Below, piece by piece: positions 34,069 to 45,133 of a stretch of 64,000 nt of DNA (the stretch's first letter is position 1; each line of letters opens with the position of its first letter). The notes under the pieces were generated by a model. It did no database searches, was not told the DNA's origin, and was given only the letters and a program-made list of their open reading frames with translations. Made by a program: the position numbers and the translations under genes. The DNA is taken from NCBI GenBank assembly GCA_015680685.1, contig MNCI01030412.1:4496-68495 (forward strand), given 5' to 3'. The stretch is from Gnetum montanum. Taxonomy: Eukaryota > Streptophyta > Gnetopsida > Gnetales > Gnetaceae.

Positions 34069-34916
34069 TGATTAATCATGGTTTGCCAAGCCCCGATATC
34101 AGGTGCGTGATATCGAGTACATGATATTAGATACCCAATATCTTAGCCTGGATACAATATCATATACACAATATCATGATTCCTATGTTGGCATATAAAT
34201 ATAGCACTTAGGTGCATTGGGCAGAGTCTTTTGGCTGATAAGTCTTTAGGTAGAGTCTTTTTGTCAGTTTTTAGTTAATTTTTAGTTCCTTTTCCCAAGT
34301 GCATGCTTGCAGTGTGATTCTTGTAATTGTACAAAACCTTTGTTCGAGTGTGATGTACTTGGACATGCACATGATTGGTAATAAAGATCGAGATTACTCC
34401 ATCATTGTAGCATTCATTTAGTTTTAAATTTTTTAATTGTTAATTATTAATTATTATTTTCTTAATTAATATTTATTTATCATCATTTGCTATTCTTGTT
34501 ATTAATGCAGAATGAGTGCATCTTAATCACGAACATTTAAGTGTGACTACTTGGTACCCCAGTAGTGTATCTAGTAGTGCTTCGAGTAATGTGCGCTTAG
34601 TAATCCTAGAAGTAGTACACGAGGTCCAAGATGCATACAGATGATTAAGGATGGATGCTAATCACACTTAGGCTAGTTTAGATTTTATTTTCCATTTTTA
34701 TTAGTTTAATCAAGATTATTTTCCATTGTCACTAGGAGTAGCCTAGTGTTAGGAATCACATCATGCACCTCACTGTGGACTAAACCATACGTGATAAAGC
34801 AAATACTAGTCTAGTGGGAAGACAATGAACTTCGATCAGTGTATAACTGTCTAGGTGCCACAACTAGTCCATTTGCAGAGTTCAATTGGATTGTGCCTAC
34901 ATGCTCATATTCATAN
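34069..34916 (+). repeat. 3' LTR of element A (end misplaced)
   Basis: Begins TGATTAATCATGG after the polypurine tract. GATATC at 34095 and 34109 and GATATT at 34123 repeat the 14-bp spacing of the 5' LTR. The sequence stops at the N at 34916 before the LTR end. The missing end is present in reverse complement at 35018-35088. Confidence 0.85.
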
Positions 34917-35088
34917 GTTAGGAATCACATTAATCTATTTTTGAGAATCTTGGCAAGTAAGGTTGGTATTGTCACTATGCAAAAGGATTCATAATGTTTG
35001 AATGTTATAGTGTTGTGATGAGCGGCGAGGTACCCCTATGCTCAACCATATGAATATGAGCATGTAGGCACAATCCAATTGAACTCTG
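34917..35088 (-). other. Inverted scaffold piece between two single N's
   Basis: The reverse complement of this 172-bp piece reads the end of the element A LTR (...GCCGCTCATCA), then CAACACTATAAC and about 90 bp that match 5967-6065 of copia block copy 1. That is exactly what should lie between 34916 and 35090. About 40 bp at its edge duplicates 34876-34915. It was therefore placed backwards in the assembly. Confidence 0.9.
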
Positions 35089-36959
35089 NTTTTGTACTTG
35101 GAAAAATGCAAGTTCTCTCAAGTGTCTTCCTTCAAAGATGCACCTTGCCAATGCATCAAAAACATAACTTTTTGATTAAGTTCATACCTATTTGTATGAA
35201 AATTGATAATAGATTGCATTTTTCACTTCTTCACTATCTTAATATTTGGAGGCTTATGAGATCTTAAATTTCCTAGGTCTTTAGGATTAAACTTTTTTAA
35301 CATTAAGACATGAAATAATAGATGGTACTAAAATGGATACTAAGGCTTATATGTAACTAGATTTACATGAGCAAGAACTTTAAAAGATTCATTAAAATTC
35401 TTGAGGAATTTTTGACTACCATCCTTCTTAGGAATCATCTATGATGTGCAATCCATCTTTAGCAAGGTTCATTCATCAATCTTAAACTCTAACAATATAT
35501 GTTTTCTATCAACATACTTTTTCATATGTTGAATAGACTTTCAAGGTATACAATTAAGTAGCTTAAAATTAATTAGTCCAAGATTTTTAAAATTTATCTA
35601 AATAAGGATACCTTAAGATGATGTTTTCAATAGTTGGGGTGTATCAAAATTTTGAAATAAATTTATATCAAAATGGATTTTTTTAAGCATGAGTCAATCA
35701 TGACTTAACCATGAATTATGATTTGCAATACCATAAGTTGTGATGATGATAGAAATAGAGAGATATACTTTCTAAGGATGCTACAACCTTACCATGAGTT
35801 TTAAAGAATATTCCTTCATCAACATTCACCACAAGTGCATCACAAGTCATGGTCACTATACCATGAAAATACCATGAGTCATTGTGAATTTACCTTAACT
35901 AAAAAATCAATCATGAGATGACCATGAATCATGGTTGATTCTTTTGTGCAACCACAACTCATGGTTAATGATCATTAGATTTGGTGTGATCATGATGTTG
36001 TGCCATAAGGGAACCATGAGCCATGGTTTAAAGAAAATAGATGTTTGTGATACCACAAGTCATGGTGCTGGTGATATGAAACCTACCATACCATGAATGC
36101 ATCATAATTCATCATGAAAATGAATTCTATGAATATCTTATGATTTACAAGATCAAATTTGATGATCTTTATGTCAATGGAATTGCCTCAAGATGCTCTG
36201 CAACCTTGAATAAGAACATTAGAGCTTATCTTAAATAAGAAGTAAAAAATAATCTTCAAAGTTGATGGTGATTCTTGGAATTTTCAACTTGATGGTATTG
36301 TTAAAGAAAACTTTCAATAGATAAAAGTTGTCATGTGAAAAATAATAAATGTTATTGATGATGAATTGATGGAGATTGTAGATGATTATTGATGGAGTAA
36401 TGAAGTTGTTAGATTACACTAGTTAAGAAGAATTATGAATGAGAGAAAGAATGTATAGGAAAAATAGTAGAATGAGAGAGGAGAGTGTGAAGAAAAATTC
36501 ATGTAGTTATTTACTACCTTAGAAAAAAAAGTGTTATAATATCATATGGTCATTTTATTTATAAAAAATAATGTGATATTATTAGAAGATATTGAAGAGG
36601 CAATCCCCACTAGAAACAACATGGAAATAACTGTAAAAAATGATGGACTAGGATAAAAAAAGTGCATTCATCTACCAATCTAAAAATAATAATAAAATCT
36701 TCTTTATCTTATATTTTTATCTTCAAGTAGTGTTCAAGTTCTCTATTTGGGGGATGTTGGAACCTAAAATAAGTGAAATACAAGTACATCCTAGGATTTA
36801 TAAAATAGAACCTACAACCTAGGATTACTTGGCCAAGACTTGTACCACTAGGATAACATCTCATTGTTCAAGTCCTGTATTTGAATAGTTCTAGTCTTTT
36901 TGCATGTCACACTAATGTCGATAGTCCCTACTTTAGGATGAGATGCAAGAGTTAATTCT

Positions 36960-37440
36960 TATCTTCTAGTTTTCAAAACTTTAAGGAGCTTATTGAGGTG
37001 TTTAGTCCTATATGGAAGAAGAATTTTCTTAGTATATTTACAAGTTAATCATTCATATCCACATGAATGGATTTGACATTTTTCTCCTTTACTTCTTACT
37101 TTATAAAATAGTATTTTATATCTATGTGTTTTGACTTCTTGTGACACACATGTTCATTGGAAATTTGGATGGAAGTTGTATTTTCATTAAATAATTTGAT
37201 AAGAAGGTCGACTTAGAATTCTAAATTAGTGACAAGTTTCTCAAGACAAAGTTTATGTTGGATGCATTCACTCATTGCTATGAATTCAACTTCACATGTT
37301 GATAGATTGATGTAAGTTTGTTTATTTGATTTCTAATAAATTGGATTATGTGCATGAACCATTATTATTTCTAAAGTTTATTTTCTATCATTATGATCTC
37401 CTCTCCAATTAGCATCTAAGCAAGCATGAAAGTGTCAATT
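36960..37440 (-). pseudogene. Ty1/copia RNase H (copy 2)
   Basis: The minus-strand translation holds CLDANWRGDHNDRK (near 37390-37435) and STCEVEFIAMSE-type text near 37270-37310, then KHIDIKYYFIK near 37090-37140. The order matches copia RNase H. Slightly better kept than copy 1. Stops remain and the domain is inactive. Confidence 0.78.
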
Positions 37441-38149
37441 TCCCTTGATGTATGTGATTCTAAGATCTACTATGACATTGACATATTTTACAACATGCAT
37501 AAAATCATTTTGATGACTTTATCTTGGTTCTTGCATGAATTGTGATAAGTATGATGTAGCAAACTTAAGATTAGGTCTTGCATGAATTCTTTATTGTAAG
37601 TGTTGCCCTCATTTGCTTATTCAAATCTTTAGAATCTTTGAGCTCATCTTTTAGCTTTGTTAGTTTTTCTTGATCATTTTGAATCAGAAATTGTTTGAGC
37701 TTTACAACTCTATTGTTGGCTACTTGTCCTATATCTCTAACTAAAATATCTATAGCTTCAAATGTATCTTAATGAGCAATTACAAGCATTTTCCCTCATG
37801 TTAGTGGATCATTCTTTTTATAAGAAAAAATAACACTTATTTTTATTTTTTCTTGGTTTTAAGCTTGTGGCTTATGATGATTCTTCCTTATTTTTCCTTT
37901 AAGTTGAAGGATCTTGCTTCTTTCATCAAATAACCAAAAGGAAAATTCAATGTAGTTAGAGCCAATGATGATTTAGTGGTTTAGCTCTCACCTTATTTAA
38001 GTTTTTGTTGTTGCTTTTGTAATTATTGTTATTCTAGTTATTATTGTTCTAATAGTTTTTACTAATTTTCCTTGTTCACCCTGATTATTTCAATTTTGAC
38101 TTTTCTAGTTGCTTCAAATCTAATAAATTGAACACTATTGAGAGGAAAT

Positions 38150-38824
38150 AATTCATTAGACAATGCTTTTTTCAAATTGTTAAGCTTATAAGAGAAGTAA
38201 TTTCTTTCATTATGGCTATGTACTTCTTAGGGAAGTCTCCACCTATAGGATGATCTCTATTTTTCAACCATCAATATGATTCCAGTATAAGCTTATCACA
38301 TGAGGATTTTGAGAGCTTTGTTGACAAACTTCTCAACTATTCTTCTACTTCATCCCTAGCTTGATTTACTTTTTTAAATCTAAATCTATTTAATAAATAA
38401 TGTTTGTCTCATCAGGCTAATGAGATTTCCTTGTTTTAGTAGTTGAATATATTTTCGTTGGAGCATCTATTAAATCAAGTTGTTCCTTGTATCTTTTGAT
38501 CATTCCATTTAGATTTTCAACATTATTAAAATTCCAAAAGATGAATTTAATAAGGAAAACCTCTTTGTGTTTGTAATCACATCTAAGAGAATTTTCCCAC
38601 ATATATCTTCCCACCTTTAAGGTTGCTAAATAAAGAACTACAAATCTTGGGAGTTTATAGGCTTCTCCTTTATAGCCTACTATCAACATTACCTTAAACC
38701 TAGCATGAAGAAAAATAGCTCCATGACTTTTACTTGTAATTTCATTAATTATTTTCTTGTCAAATTTGGATGGAAGAACTCCTAGAATAAATTTAAACAA
38801 ATGGGAGTAAATATAGTTCATCAA
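38150..38824 (-). pseudogene. Gag-like region of the copia-derived block (copy 2)
   Basis: The longest open piece (38824-38417, 135 codons) reads LFKFILGVLPSKFDKKIINE, ATLKVGRYMWENSLRCDYKH and NLNGMIKRYKEQLDLIDAP. It is the intact form of the broken segment at 9891-9500 in copy 1. No zinc knuckle or catalytic motif visible. Assigned as gag-like only because it precedes copia RNase H on the same strand. Confidence 0.45.
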
Positions 38825-39148
38825 GAATTCTAGGGCATAAGAATCAAAATAGCTCCTATGATAGATAAGTGGAAAGATAACATAGCATGGATCTTCTAGT
38901 TGAGCTCTTCACTATGAGCTATAGCTTACAAAAATAGGAACTATGTGCTCTTATTCTAAAATTTCACTCAATGATAAATCCATGAGAAATAATCCTAAAC
39001 TTGGTTGAGTTCCCTAATGATGAAATTTTTACAATCTTTACTATAGAACATCATTCATATATTGTATTAGAAAAACATTTCTACCATTTTCCAAAGCTAC
39101 CCAAGCCCAAATATGATAATCCATAATATATTTAATCTCATGGCTTGT

Positions 39149-40071
39149 TGATGAGTGGCTAGGTACCCCTATAGTCAACCATATGAATACGAGCATTCAC
39201 GCATGATCTAGTCAAACTCTGTAGATGGGCTAGTTGTGGTATCTAGATAGTTACTCATTGATCACAGTTCATTGTCTTCCCACTTGGACTAGTATCTGCT
39301 TTTTCACATATGGTTTAGTCCAGGGTGAGGTGTATGATGTGGTCCTAGACTAGTGCTACTCCTAAAGGTAATGGAAAGTAACTTTGATTAAGCTAAGAGG
39401 GAAAGGGTGAAGAGAGTCTAAGCTAGCCTAAGTGCGATGAGCATCCATCCCTTAATCATCTATACACATCTTGGACCTTGTGTACTACTACTGGGATTAC
39501 CAAGTTCATGTCCTAGGCATGCTACTGGGATACCAAGTAGTTACACTTAAATGCTTGTGATTAAGTTGTACTCATTCTGCATTTAATAATAGGGATAGGA
39601 GAGGAAGGTAAAGAAATATTAAGTAAGAAAACAATAAATAACAGTTAAAACTAAGTGAATGCTACAATGATGAAGTAATCTCAATCTTTATTATTGGTCA
39701 TGTGCATGTCCAAGTACGTCACACTCCAATAAAGGTTCCATACAATTACAATCATCACACTGTAGGCATACATTGGGAAAAAGGTTGAGAGAAATTGAAA
39801 ATGTACAAAAAGAATCTACTCTAATACTAATTTTTCCTATCACTTTCCCATGCATCCCATTGTGTATTTATAGGCTCACACAAGAACCATGATATCATGT
39901 ATCTGATATTACTAGTGAGGTCGTGATATTGTGTACCCGATATTGAAGGTTCAATATTGAGGGTTCAATATCAGAGCCTAACAAATCATGGTTCATCATA
40001 CCCNCGTACCCGATATTGAAGGTTCAATATTGAGGGTTCAATATCAGAGCCTAACAAATCATGGTTCATCA
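39149..40071 (-). repeat. 3' LTR of element D
   Basis: Minus strand TGATGAACCATG...ACTCATCA. It carries an extra ~75 bp because text around the N at 40004 is written twice (contig overlap), so the true length is close to that of the 5' LTR. GATATC-like words at 39891, 39905, 39925, 39939, 39953 and 39967 give spacings 14, 20, 14, 14, 14. Confidence 0.88.
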
Positions 40072-40082
40072 TACCCCCACGA
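40072..40082 (-). other. Polypurine tract of element D
   Basis: On the minus strand CGTGGGGGTA lies immediately before the 3' LTR start TGATGAACC, as expected for the plus-strand primer. Confidence 0.75.
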
Positions 40083-40289
40083 CTGAATGCAAACTCATCC
40101 TCTAGTCAAACAAAATGAGGATAAGCCCCATTGATTATATGGTGGATAGGTATGGGATTATTAACTGACTAAGAATTTATTCATGCTATAGTGGAGGATT
40201 GCATACAAAAAAATTGGGACATCAACATAAAATTACAAAAGTACAAAACTTTGTTAGAAATCATGTGGTCCCAAGTGGTAGTGGTTCCT

Positions 40290-40710
40290 CCATGGGTGCC
40301 TTTCCTTTATCATGTGTGATAGGCTTCTGAGATTGATACCGTTGAAGAAGCACCTGATGTTTCTCCTCTTCTATTTAAGGATTATGAGTGATCCATGTTG
40401 ATGTTCCAATGTTTGATGGATTCGACACTTCCCATGGACATGGTAACTATGGGAATACTTGATTGGCCTTGACATGCCATGCTACAAATAGCCATCATTC
40501 CTCTTCATAGGCTCGGGCTCTGACCTCTCCACCTTTTTCTTCACCAAATTGTGTAGTGATAGGAGTTCCTTGATGGATGCTAAATGATTATGCCTCTTGC
40601 TCTGCATGTTCTTCATGAGGTCCTTAGCCTTTGCCTCCCCTTGGGTGTTTAGTTGCACCTTGAGAAGGTTCTCCTTATTGTCCTCTTTTAGTGACTAGCT
40701 ATAATCACAC
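40290..40710 (-). pseudogene. Conserved 3' coding-like segment of element D
   Basis: On the minus strand one frame is open for about 70 codons: LKEDNKENLLKVQLNTQ, AKDLMKNMQSKRHNHLAS, IKELLSLHNLVKKKVE, ending DGYL and a stop. It is rich in Lys, Glu and Leu with a helical, coiled-coil look. A second frame further on (EEEKHQVLLQRYQSQKP, DKGKAPMEEPLPLGT) is also shared with element A at 33600-33890. No family recognised. It lies downstream of gag, where env-like or accessory frames occur in some LTR elements. It may be a remnant of a longer reading frame of the ancestral element. Confidence 0.45.
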
Positions 40711-42112
40711 AAAGATCAATTGTTAGTAAGGTTATTTAAAGAGGTTCAATTATTTCATACCTTACTCATTACCTTTAATAAATTTTGAATTATTTTCTTA
40801 GTGTGATTTTAGAGTTAGAAATTTTTTCAAGGAAGTTTCCCTAAAAGTTTAATGTTAGACCTAATTTGTTTAGGTGACATATAAAATGACATCTAATGGT
40901 TTTGAGGAACATTTGATAAAATGATGATAAAGGAAAGAATAGATTTTGCAATGAAGTACTCGGAGGATATAAAATGATGTGGTGGTGTGTAACAAGTACA
41001 AATTACAAAAGTCACGTAAGTGGGTCCTCCCCAAAGTAGGTTACAACCTATAATTCCCTTACGTAACAACACCTTAAAATGTCCATAGGCAGTAGAAGGG
41101 TTAAATGTAATCTACATTGATGCAACAAAACACACACATGTTGATACTACCATGATGAGGTATGAATTCAATGCTACACAAGACATGAATCACAAATACA
41201 TGAACAGTGAGATAAGGTGAATTATAGAAGGGATTGCAAAGACTAGGACATGAGGTAACTAGCCCAGGGCACAATGAATCCTGAGTGTAGGGTGTGATTA
41301 ATGTGTCATTAGCTTGTTGCTCCAAAATCAATACCAAGTCCATTCCTCCAATTAGTAACATCGCATTGTTTCATTCAATGATGGAAAACCATATGAGTAT
41401 CATGGCAACAAGGCATACGATCACTTAGCGTTTTGTTCAAGGGAAGATTCATTTGGAATTTCTTTGCAGCACATTTGTTTTTGTTTGGCCACTTTGGCAC
41501 ACTTTCTCTCTTTTCTCTATTTTTTCTTCTTCTTTCTCTCTCTCTCTTTTGTTTGTGTAATCTAGAGAAGCCACCTACCTTCAGGCATGGATGAATGTCT
41601 TTCTAGTGGGACCCCCTAGAATAGCATTGGGTTTGTTTATTGAGTGCCTTTATTACTCTTACTTCCATTTTTATGTAGATCTTGAAGGATCTTACTACAA
41701 CCAAGCTACATGATAACTTCGATAGATGTCACCAAAGAGAATCCACAAGTTCCCTTAATGTCACACCCTAACCATTCCCTCTTAGTCCATCATTTTTTTC
41801 CTTGGGCATAATGAGCACAAAATTACTTTTAAGTTTTCATGATGACAAAAATATCATCGTACCCAAAGTAGAACGTCTTATTAATAGAATGGGTGGGTGG
41901 ATTTGATGGGCTCGTTGTCCAAATAATTAGTTACTCAAGGCTTGATAGCAAAGAACAACACCTCAACCAACGAGTCACATGAGTGATTTATTCATAGATG
42001 AGATTACTCATAAAAAGATAAAAAGATAAAACAATAAATTGAAAGATGAAAAACTTGAAAACAAAAAATTGTAAAATTAAAGAAAAGGAAAAATATTTAT
42101 TAATTCTGCTTG
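40711..42112 (-). other. Element D region between gag and the 3' coding-like segment
   Basis: No coding motif found. A CT-rich tract (41500-41560) corresponds to the purine tract of element A at 32590-32660. The rest aligns by eye with 32015-33450. Confidence 0.6.
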
Positions 42113-44149
42113 TTAGAATGGGGCATATCCCCCATAACTAAACTTTTGTTTATAGCAAGAATTAATAAATGGAAGGTTTGGATCCAAGCATTTTGGAAAT
42201 ATTGGGACGCAATCATATCCAAACCACTAGCTATCTTTTGATGTCGTGGTTGGAATGTACTAAAATCAGGGTGCACACATTGTATTAAAGTTGATATAGT
42301 GGAAAAAGTTAGAAGATGAGTTTAATTAATATGGGGTTGACCCACTATGGCACCCTTGACCATAAGATCATATGCAAGGATCGATATGTCTCCCTACATG
42401 GTTATGTTCATTGGGATGCATGGTTGTTGGAGTGTTGATTGGTGGCCCTGATAAGGTAACATAAGATGTTAGGTTTGAGAAGAAAGATGCATCATAGTGT
42501 TGAAATTGTGCTGAGTTGGAGGATGTAGTGGTCTTGAAACTGTGTTGTCCCTTTCTATGGTCATGTCTAAAGAATGGACACCTTCTATGTTGTGGGGGAT
42601 TCCCATTACAGTTGACAGTAGTAGAAAAACTAACATTTTTGGGTTGATTCTGTGGTGCATAACCTTCTGGTACTATTGGTGGCGATGTAGAAGGAGGTGA
42701 AGGATGAGAATATTGAGAGTAAGAAGAAGTATAAGGAACATGAGATGGTGATCTTGTTGGAAAGGACACGGGTTGATAGTACTTATGAGAATAATAACAA
42801 TGTGGTGAGATAGAAGATGTTGACTTAGTTGGGGAAACAAGATGTTGAACCTAATAAGTGCTTAGGTTTAGATGATATGAAGGGTGTGACTAGTTTGGGG
42901 GTGGCCTCCCCCACGATTGGGATTTTTTCCACTATGATTGAACATAGTATTTTTGTACAAACTCTGGATGTAACATTCTTCCCCAATGCTCATGTAAATG
43001 TGACAAGATTGGACATTGGCCTTTGGGGTGATCGTATAGGCAAACGTCACATTGATGTGTATGATTAGCAATTAAATTCTTATTCTCTTCAACCCTTCTA
43101 TCTGATCTTCTAAGGGTGTTCTTTCCTACTTCTTAGTTCATCATGGTTCTACCTCTCATAGTGTTGGCATATTCTCCACATTTTTCATGTATCCATTCCA
43201 TCATCTTATTGATCTTTACTTTAATTTCATCTAGTGATTGTTGTACTAGAAATGATGGTTCCACCTCCTTGAAATGAGTTGATTTCTCCTCTTCATGATT
43301 ATGGACCTTTGTTAAATTAAAATTTTGGTCCTGTTGAGATTTTTCAACATTCTTCCATTTAGCCATTTCTCCTTCTTGCTTTGCTACCTACTTGATAAGC
43401 TCTTGAAATTGGTGGGTTCATAGCTCATATAGTTGACTTAGGACATACATTCCTAGGGTCTCCCTTGTCTTGTTACAAAGCCCATCTATCATGTGGTACA
43501 TTCACCTTTCCTTGGATAATCCATGTCCTAGGCAATTATTTAACAATGCATAATATCTTTCTAAGGTCATGTCCAAGGGTTCATGTTGTGCTTGTTTCCA
43601 TTCTTGGATTTTTCTCCTCAAGGCTAACACTCTTGCATAGGTTTGATATGTTTCATTAAATAGTTCTACCCTTGTTGGCCAATGTCGAATTGATTTTGGT
43701 CTTAAGGACTTGTACCATACTTTTGCTTGGCCAACGAGTGTTGTAGGAAAGAGCTTAAGTTTTTGCCACTCATTATCAATATTGTTCCATATATAGGCAT
43801 CATGGAAGGCTTGTAAATGATGTTGCAAATCTAAATCATAGCCTCCTGAAAACTTTGGAAAGTTGTTTAAATAAAGCCTACGTAGACAACTTTCCTTACG
43901 ATGCTCGCGGGATATTCAAATAGCCTCTCGTATATGCATTAGGCTCTTAGTGGCCAGCAGGGCTTTACCATCACTGGGTAGGTTATGAATTTGTAAGTTG
44001 GGACAATGTTTTCTTTGTTTATGTATATAGGAGACCCCTACATTAGATTGAGTACTTCAAAATTTTTCTTCATCATCATATAATTTGTTGGTTCTCCAAT
44101 GAATTTCCTTACTAGTTGTTGCATTATCATAGCCTTGTGAGAGAGACAT
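42113..44149 (-). pseudogene. gag of element D
   Basis: About 679 codons on the minus strand, from ATG 44149-44147 (MSLSQGYDNATTSKEIHW) to TAA 42115-42113. Domains in order: N-terminal leader; capsid core near 43870-43500 (LNNFPKFSGGYDLDLQHHL, AYIWNNIDNEWQKLKLFP, AKVWYKSLRPKSI, LALRRKIQEWKQAQHEP); a charged helical part near 43366-43133; a zinc knuckle near 43045-43005 (CDVCLYDHPKGQC, C-x2-C-x3-H-x4-C); and a Pro/Ser-rich tail (42769-42368). Gag packages the RNA and forms the particle. A few stops and frameshifts separate the pieces. It is the best-kept family A gag here. No protease follows, which is unusual for a gypsy element. Confidence 0.85.
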
Positions 44150-44263
44150 TGTTGTGAATCATGTATGACTTAATTGAAATTAATTTGTTTTCTAAGAGAT
44201 ATATCGTGAATACTTTGTTATAGCGATCTTGTATGATATAACTAATTTAGATAACTAGCACTG

Positions 44264-44281
44264 TCCCTGGAAATGGTGCCA
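44264..44281 (-). other. Primer-binding site of element D, tRNA-Asp-like
   Basis: Minus strand TGGCACCATTTCCAGGGA, one base after the LTR. Decayed relative to the tRNA-Asp complement, but with the same position and frame as in A, C and E. Confidence 0.75.
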
Positions 44282-44282
44282 A

Positions 44283-45128
44283 TGATGAGTGGCTAGGTAC
44301 CCCTACACTCAACCATACGAATACGAGCATTCACGCACAATCTAGTTGAACTCTACAGATGGGTTAATTGTGGTATCTAGATAGTTACTAGTTAATTGCA
44401 GTTTATTGTCTTCCCACCTAAACTAGTATTTTCTTTGTCACGTATGGTCTAGTTTAGGATGAAGTGTATGATGTGGTCCTAGACCAGTGCTACTCCTAGA
44501 GGCAATGGAAAGTAACTTTGATTAAGCTAAGAGGGAAAGGGTGAAGAGAGTCTAAGCTAGCCTAAGTGCGATGAGCATCCATCCCTTAATCATCTGTACA
44601 CATCTTGTTATGTACTACTACTGGGGTTACCAAGCACATGTCCTAGGTATGCTACTGGGATACCAAGTAGTCACACTTAAATACTCGTGATTAAGTCATA
44701 ATCACTCCATGTTTAATAAAAACGATAGGAGAGGAAGGTAAAGAGATATTAAGTAAGAAAGTAATAAATAATAGTTAAAACTATGTGAATGTTGTAATGA
44801 TGAAGTAATCTTGATCTATATTTCCGATCATGTGCATGTCCAAGTACGTCACACTCAAATAAAGGTTTCATACAATTACAATCATCACAATGCAGGCATG
44901 CATTGGGGAAAGGGTTGAGAGAAATTGAAAATGAACAAAAAGACTCTACTCTAACACTAATTTTTCCTATCAATTTCTTGTGCGCCCCATTGTGTATTTA
45001 TAGGCTCACACAAGAACCACGATATCCTGTATCCAATATCGCTAGTGAGGCTGTGATATCGTGTACCCGATATCAAAGGTTCAATATCAAGGATCTGATA
45101 TCGGAGCCTGACAAATCATGGTTCATCA
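44283..45128 (-). repeat. 5' LTR of element D
   Basis: 846 bp, minus strand TGATGAACCATGATTTG...ACTCATCA. GATATC-like words start at 45021, 45035, 45055, 45069, 45083 and 45097 (spacings 14, 20, 14, 14, 14). The TATA box (CTATAAATACA on the minus strand) lies near 44994-45004. Confidence 0.9.
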
Positions 45129-45133
45129 CTTGT

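Larger units (their letters stand above)
25299..35088 (+). mobile_element. Element A: gag-only LTR retrotransposon with a foreign insert
   Basis: 5' LTR 25299-26164, primer-binding site, gag (26297-32014, interrupted), a 3' region of about 2 kb and a 3' LTR from 34069. There is no protease, RT, RNase H or integrase between the LTRs. The last ~70 bp of the 3' LTR is in the inverted piece 35018-35088. Target-site duplication: CAACA at 25294-25298 on the left, and CAACA directly after the LTR end once that piece is flipped. Sits in copy 2 of the copia-derived block. Confidence 0.85.
35090..39143 (-). mobile_element. Copia-derived block, copy 2, right piece
   Basis: Collinear with 6086-9940 of copy 1, including the palindrome cluster (about 35690-36120), RNase H (about 36960-37440) and the gag-like segment (38150-38824). 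It runs past the point where copy 1 loses similarity (about 38930), then is interrupted by element D at 39149 and continues at 45134. Confidence 0.8.
39149..45128 (-). mobile_element. Element D: complete gag-only LTR retrotransposon
   Basis: 5980 bp on the minus strand, bounded by a perfect 5-bp target-site duplication CTTGT (39144-39148 and 45129-45133). Order in its own direction: 5' LTR 45128-44283, primer-binding site 44281-44264, gag 44149-42113, ~2 kb 3' region with a conserved small coding-like segment, polypurine tract, 3' LTR 40071-39149. No pol domains in any frame. The organisation fits the class described as TR-GAG elements (non-autonomous, gag only). Confidence 0.88.
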
